A program made the translations under genes and the position numbers. Below, in pieces: positions 60,586 through 64,000 of a stretch of DNA of 64,000 bases. Position 1 is the stretch's first letter. Each line of letters opens with the position of its first letter. Below the pieces are notes generated by a model. It did no database searches and was not told the origin of the DNA. It worked only from the letters and a program-made list of their open reading frames with translations. The stretch is from DAIDKA01 sp036267975 (GTDB lineage: Bacteria > Pseudomonadota > Gammaproteobacteria > Steroidobacterales > Steroidobacteraceae). The stretch spans positions 248,001 through 312,000 of the forward strand of contig DATAVA010000028.1 of the NCBI GenBank assembly GCA_036267975.1, written 5' to 3'.

Positions 60586-61719
60586 GTGTCAGTGGGTAAT
60601 GGTCCGCACGTGTACCTTGCACTTCTGGCCCACGAGCTGCGCAATCTGCTGGCGCCTATCCGCTATGCCATCGCGTCGTTGGAGAAACCGGACAAGACTT
60701 CCGTGCAGGAAAGTTATGCACTGGGTGTCATGCGGCGCCAATCGACCCAGATGAGCGATCTGCTGGAAGACCTGCTCGACCTGTCCCGCTTTGAGCGCGG
60801 CCAGGTGCAGCTGCGGAAAAGCAACGCCGAACTGAAGCTATTGCTTGAAACTGCCATTGAAGCGGCGCGACCGCTTATCGATGCCAAGCAGCACTGTCTA
60901 TGCGTCGAATTGCCGAGTGAACCGGTAAGTGTCTGGGCCGATCCGACCCGTCTGATCCAGGTGTTCTCCAATGTGCTGATCAATGCAGCGAAATATACGA
61001 ATTCCGGGGGCCACATCGAACTGCGAGCGACGTACGAATCCCAGAGCATCGTGGTGTCCGTGCGCGATTCGGGTATCGGCATTGCGAAGGAGATGCTGCC
61101 GCGACTTTTCACCCTGTTCGCACAGGGGGGACGTGCGCGCGGGCATTCGCAGGAAGGGCTGGGCATCGGCCTGGCGCTCGTGGACGGCATCGTACGCCTC
61201 CATGGCGGCACGGTAGAGGCACGTAGCGATGGAGTCGGCTGCGGCAGCGAATTCCTGGTCCGCATTCCCATGGGCATCTCGCCGCAGGCAGTGCCCGTAG
61301 CGAGGAATGGCGCGCGAGTCATGGACTACGCGGGACTGAAAGTGTTGGTCGTCGATGACAGCAAGGAAGTGGCCGACACCTGTTCCATGCTGGTCGAGCT
61401 CTCCGGCCACGAGTCGCAAATCGCCTATACCGGTCGCCGCGCTCTCGAGTTGGCCGAGACGTTTCGTCCGCAGGTGATTCTGACGGACATCGGTCTTCCC
61501 GATATCGATGGCTACGAAGTCGCGCACAGGATCCGTTCGACGGATTGGGGCCACGCCGCCGTGATGGTTGCCATCACCGGTTGGGCGGATGAAGGTCGTG
61601 CGGGGCGCTCGTTGGAGGCGGGCTTCAGCCACCACCTGACCAAGCCAATTGATCCAAGAACCATCGAGCTGCTGCTGGAGTCGTTGGCCGTGCGCGTTCA
61701 GGCGCCGCGGCGCTACTGA
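60586..61719 (+). CDS. Short cytosolic hybrid histidine kinase (HisKA-HATPase-REC)
   Basis: A 377-residue hybrid kinase lacking any sensor region. The H-box histidine is residue 16 (LALLAHELRNLLAPIRYAI), the ATPase domain shows LINAAKYTNSGG, VRDSGIGI and GLGIGLALVDGIVRLHGG, and a C-terminal receiver has VLVVDDSKEVADT and Asp301 in VILTDIGLPDIDGYEV. Such sensorless kinases often pair with another sensor protein or accept signals by dimerisation. GTG 60586 is the only plausible start: an in-frame stop at 60553-60555 rules out a longer N-terminus. It lies 222 bp after katE, with no strong terminator visible between. Confidence 0.9.
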   Translation: MSVGNGPHVYLALLAHELRNLLAPIRYAIASLEKPDKTSVQESYALGVMRRQSTQMSDLLEDLLDLSRFERGQVQLRKSNAELKLLLETAIEAARPLIDAKQHCLCVELPSEPVSVWADPTRLIQVFSNVLINAAKYTNSGGHIELRATYESQSIVVSVRDSGIGIAKEMLPRLFTLFAQGGRARGHSQEGLGIGLALVDGIVRLHGGTVEARSDGVGCGSEFLVRIPMGISPQAVPVARNGARVMDYAGLKVLVVDDSKEVADTCSMLVELSGHESQIAYTGRRALELAETFRPQVILTDIGLPDIDGYEVAHRIRSTDWGHAAVMVAITGWADEGRAGRSLEAGFSHHLTKPIDPRTIELLLESLAVRVQAPRRY

Positions 61720-61722
61720 CCT

Positions 61723-62022
61723 TTACTCTATGGGCGTGAACACCACCGGCGCGCGTTCCATCTCGCTGAAATCCCCGATCATCAGTATCATCTGATGGGG
61801 CACCCACAGATCGATCGGCGGAGCCTCATCGTCCAGGTTGATGGTCAGTTTGGCGAAGACGTGATGGGTCAAGTCCATCCGGCCGCAGGCGAGAATCAGC
61901 CGAACGTCACTGGGTGGTCTCCCAGAGGGAGGCTTTTTTGCGAACGCACGGAACTCGCTGGCCTCTTGTGGTGACAGGTCCGACCTCAGCCGGACGAAGT
62001 ACCTACTTTGCAGAATTGCCAT
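61723..62022 (-). CDS. Hypothetical small protein
   Basis: A 99-residue protein of unknown function (MAILQSRYFVRLRSDLSPQE... ending RAPVVFTPIE). It appears soluble, mixed alpha/beta, with no cysteines beyond one and no signal peptide. Coding is supported by a clean ATG start at 62022, GC-rich third positions, and the 3-nt spacing to the convergent kinase stop. I cannot assign a family. Confidence 0.5.
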   Translation of the reverse strand: MAILQSRYFVRLRSDLSPQEASEFRAFAKKPPSGRPPSDVRLILACGRMDLTHHVFAKLTINLDDEAPPIDLWVPHQMILMIGDFSEMERAPVVFTPIE

Positions 62023-62058
62023 TGAATCACTGTACGCGCATATCGGCAGCCACACACC

Positions 62059-62304
62059 GTGAATGAGGTCCCCGTCATATTGGGAGTGCTGTTTCTGGCG
62101 GTGATGTGCCTGGCGATCTATCTCATGGGCAGTGCACGCAGAGCCAGGCGACGCGGCTCCGCAGGGGGTCGCAACTTTGGTTGGGCCCTGCTGTTCCTGG
62201 CCTCGGGCCGGATGCCACCGCCACCGCTCGAGACTCAGATCGAGGCGGAGGCCAATACGGAGAAGGACCGGAATGCCGCCACCAAGAGGGATCCGACCGG
62301 ATAA
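62059..62304 (+). CDS. Small membrane protein upstream of CPBP gene
   Basis: An 81-residue protein with one clear N-terminal membrane helix (VPVILGVLFLAVMCLAIYLMG) followed by an Arg-rich stretch (SARRARRRGSAGGR) and a second weak hydrophobic segment. Its TAA stop overlaps the ATG of the CPBP gene (TAATG), which supports real translation. GTG 62059 is the start. It may be an accessory subunit of the CPBP protein; no family is recognised. Confidence 0.5.
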   Translation: MNEVPVILGVLFLAVMCLAIYLMGSARRARRRGSAGGRNFGWALLFLASGRMPPPPLETQIEAEANTEKDRNAATKRDPTG

Positions 62305-62990
62305 TGTCACCGGGTAGACTGCGCGGCGTCGTATCGAGGTGGCCCGCGTGGGTCGAGGTGCTGATCGTCGCACTCGGCGTTTTCGGATTGATCATTCTGG
62401 GCAGTGCGCGCTACCTGTCCGGCAAGGTACCGAGTGCGGCCATTACCGAATCGCACCTGCGCTCCTTGCTGGTCCAGGAGCCCGTCATCCTGCTGGTGGT
62501 GGGCGGCTTCCTATACCTGCGCGGGTGGACCCCAAAGCGTCTGAGTCGGCCGCCCCGGTCCATCGATGCCCTGGTCGGCCTCGGCCTCGGCATCGGTGCC
62601 TACACCGCGTATATCATCCTTTGGACGCTCGCGACCGCCGCGCGATTGCAGCCGACCTATCTGCACGGTGCCACCACCATGGTCAGCGGTCATATGGCCC
62701 TGATCACCGTCATCGCGGTGTGCATCATCAACCCTCTGTTTGAGGAGGTATTCGTTTGCGGCTACGTGATAACGCTGGCAAAGGAGCGCGGCCACCTCAC
62801 GATCGGGGTGAACGCGAGCATCGCAATACGCCTCGCCTATCATCTGTACCAGGGCGGTGTCGGGGTCGTCGCCATCGTGCCGTTCGGCCTGATCATGGCG
62901 GTGTGGTATTCCAGGACCCACCGACTCTGGCCGGTCATGATCGCCCATGCCCTGAACGATTTCGTGGGACTCATCGGCGCCGTCTACTAG
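62304..62990 (+). CDS. CPBP-family intramembrane protease/immunity-type protein (Rce1-like)
   Basis: A 228-residue polytopic membrane protein with six to seven helices. The CPBP signature is recognisable: NPLFEEVFVCGYVITL for motif 1, RLAYHLYQGGVGV for motif 2, and IAHALNDFVGLIG for motif 3. Motif 1 is normally EExxxR; here the Arg position is Cys (EEVFVC), so proteolysis may be altered. Family members cleave prenylated or leader peptides or give bacteriocin immunity; the role here is unknown. Translationally coupled to the preceding small membrane protein. Confidence 0.85.
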   Translation: MSPGRLRGVVSRWPAWVEVLIVALGVFGLIILGSARYLSGKVPSAAITESHLRSLLVQEPVILLVVGGFLYLRGWTPKRLSRPPRSIDALVGLGLGIGAYTAYIILWTLATAARLQPTYLHGATTMVSGHMALITVIAVCIINPLFEEVFVCGYVITLAKERGHLTIGVNASIAIRLAYHLYQGGVGVVAIVPFGLIMAVWYSRTHRLWPVMIAHALNDFVGLIGAVY

Positions 62991-63550
62991 CGCGACGAAC
63001 GCGCCCCGCGCTGCGAATTCAAGGCGCCACCGAGGAGCGCGGCGACAGGCCCCACGATGAAATATGCAATGGCGTACCCGGTGGGCACGTGCTCGTTTGC
63101 CCACAGCGTCATCGCGGTGACGTTCAGCAGCATGATTGTGCCCAGCACGAACGGGGCCGCGCGTCGCAGCCGTGCTGCGCAACAGGCGATGAGCACGACC
63201 ATCGGAAAAGTGATGATCATGCCCACAGGGTCGAATGCGTCACCGCCGGTTAGGGATGAACCTGCCATCGCCCAATGCACCATGAATTCGACGAGGCCGA
63301 CGGCGATATAGGCGAGCAATGCGGTACCGGCCGTCGCAATCCACGCGGTCCGTGTGAGTCTCGACCACAGCAGGGGTGTAGCGGATGCGCACATCTGCCG
63401 CAGGTACCACCTGCAGGCTGCCGCCGCGGAAGCCGCGCCCGCGCGCAGTGCGAACTCCTCCGCGAGATCACCCAGCAGCGCCTCGCGCTGGCTGCGGGGT
63501 GCCAGCCACGAAAATGCCCAGGTCGCCATCCGCAGTGCGCGCGTACGCAT
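62987..63550 (-). CDS. PadR-associated membrane protein with 'permease prefix' N-terminus
   Basis: A 187-residue membrane protein. The N-terminal amphipathic block WAFSWLAPRSQREALLGDLAEEFALRAG, then AACRWYLRQMCA, matches the permease-prefix domain that usually precedes MacB-like ABC permeases next to PadR regulators. Here it is followed only by three or four membrane helices, with no permease. The start overlaps the PadR stop by 1 nt (TGATG), so the two are one unit. Function unknown; probably a sensor or target of the PadR protein. Confidence 0.78.
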   Translation of the reverse strand: MRTRALRMATWAFSWLAPRSQREALLGDLAEEFALRAGAASAAAACRWYLRQMCASATPLLWSRLTRTAWIATAGTALLAYIAVGLVEFMVHWAMAGSSLTGGDAFDPVGMIITFPMVVLIACCAARLRRAAPFVLGTIMLLNVTAMTLWANEHVPTGYAIAYFIVGPVAALLGGALNSQRGARSSR

Positions 63551-63882
63551 CAGGTTGCCTGCAGGCCCTTGAGCCCCGCGCTCATCTTCAGAATGATCGC
63601 ATGGGTGTTCCGCAAGGCGCCCTCGCCTTGCGCAGTCATGCTGAAGTAGCGCTTCGCCCGGCCACCGCGTTCAGCCGTCGGTTCTCCCGTGTACGATCTG
63701 ATGAGGCGCTTCGCTTCCAGCCGCACGAGTGTCGCGTACACCGCGCCGATCGAAATGTCGCGTCCGGTCGCGCTCTCGATTTCCCGGCGGACCGTTACGC
63801 CGTACGCATTCGACCCGAGACGCATGACGGCGAGCAGCACGATGTGCTCCAGTGAGCCCAATGGCTCTTGACCCTTCTTCAT
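63550..63882 (-). CDS. PadR-family transcriptional regulator
   Basis: A 110-residue short PadR winged-helix repressor. The HTH reads IVLLAVMRLGSNAYGVTVRREIE, with the wing at SIGAVYATLVRLEAKRLIRSYTGEPTAERGGRAKRYFSMTAQG and a short C-terminal dimerisation helix. Proteins of this class respond to lipophilic or phenolic compounds and often repress a membrane protein encoded next to them, as here. A palindromic AT-rich site lies between this gene and the divergent VOC gene. Confidence 0.93.
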   Translation of the reverse strand: MKKGQEPLGSLEHIVLLAVMRLGSNAYGVTVRREIESATGRDISIGAVYATLVRLEAKRLIRSYTGEPTAERGGRAKRYFSMTAQGEGALRNTHAIILKMSAGLKGLQAT

Positions 63883-63905
63883 ATGTTTTATAATCTATAA
63901 CAAAT
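63881..63905. promoter_or_regulatory. Probable PadR operator and divergent promoters
   Basis: The 57-bp gap between PadR and the VOC gene is strikingly AT-rich. TTATA (63888-63892) and TATAA (63896-63900) form a dyad, flanked by atgt (63883-63886) on one side. The plus strand contains TATAAT (63889-63894), a consensus -10 element. The arrangement fits repression of both directions by PadR. Confidence 0.45.
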
Positions 63906-63939
63906 AGCCGGTACGCGCAATCCACTGCAGGGAGTCGAC

Positions 63940-64000
63940 ATGATCAACTACGTGATGGTCGGAACGAATCGGTTCGATGCGGCGGTGACATTCTACGAGG
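63940..64000 (+). CDS. VOC (glyoxalase/dioxygenase-fold) family protein, N-terminal fragment
   Basis: Only the first 20 residues are inside the window: MINYVMVGTNRFDAAVTFYE. The pattern 'xxYVxxGxxDxxxAxxFYx' is typical of the first beta-alpha unit of vicinal-oxygen-chelate proteins. ATG 63940 has cagggagtcgac upstream. It diverges from PadR and is therefore its likely target. Confidence 0.7.
   Translation, partial: MINYVMVGTNRFDAAVTFYE

Noticed and set aside
1..64000. CRISPR arrays, rRNA and tRNA genes
   Set aside because: I saw no regularly spaced repeats, no conserved rRNA stretches and no cloverleaf with a TTCRANNC-type T-loop that I could support. A tRNAscan/Infernal run would settle it.

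Overview
The window is GC-rich, densely coding bacterial chromosome with many 1-20 bp gene overlaps. The gene content fits a free-living, aerobic, Gram-negative proteobacterium, most likely a gammaproteobacterium of the Steroidobacter/Nevskia/Xanthomonad neighbourhood. That placement is an inference from a cyoABCD bo-type oxidase, PQQ-dependent quinohemoproteins, a UrcA protein, FecI/FecR signalling, DUF3237 proteins, AlkB and an HPII-type catalase. I saw no rRNA, tRNA, CRISPR array, transposase, integrase or replication origin.

Layout. 1-5.8 kb: the end of a DegP/HtrA protease, two DJ-1/PfpI-family genes, a frameshifted CYP199A-like P450 and a cytochrome c-PQQ-propeller protein. 5.8-12.6 kb: a YpfJ-type peptidase, then an STN-domain/OmpW-barrel protein, ECF sigma factor, FecR anti-sigma factor, exported 2-hydroxyacid dehydrogenase, Old Yellow Enzyme and two DUF3237 proteins. 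This looks like one cell-surface-signalling regulon without the usual TonB receptor. 12.6-24 kb: a propeller-sensor diguanylate cyclase, cyoABCD, a convergent quinohemoprotein alcohol dehydrogenase, a dienelactone hydrolase and an aldo/keto reductase. 24-32 kb, all on the minus strand: ScyD-like protein, SLOG-plus-four-TM protein, UrcA, SIR2-like/TIR protein and STAND-NTPase/TPR protein. This is the most interesting block and a candidate conflict or immune-like system. 32-36.5 kb: LytS-type kinase, a degenerate LytS partner, a periplasmic cupin and a LytTR regulator, then TrxC and an orphan secretin N-domain protein. 36.6-48.8 kb: small redox genes, a complete RND efflux operon ending in its own NarL-type two-component system, a HEAT-repeat protein and a histidine phosphatase. 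48.9-56.3 kb: frameshifted ClC channel, cupin, MFS carrier, beta-helix lipoprotein, AlkB, DUF1615 lipoprotein and a TrxB-like flavoprotein. 56.4-64 kb: Hsp20, a truncated hemerythrin, large catalase, short hybrid kinase, CPBP membrane protein and a PadR module.

How the genes work together. The alcohol dehydrogenase and its heme c domain could feed electrons to quinone or cytochrome c beside the bo-type quinol oxidase, a periplasmic oxidation module. Four signalling units (FecI/FecR, LytS/LytTR, NarL-type, PadR) each sit next to the genes they probably control. Two otherwise intact genes (P450 and ClC) each carry a single 1-nt frameshift in a short run of C or G. These may be sequencing errors or recent pseudogenes, and raw reads would decide.

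Names and families come from recognised motifs and remembered family sequences. No database search was run.
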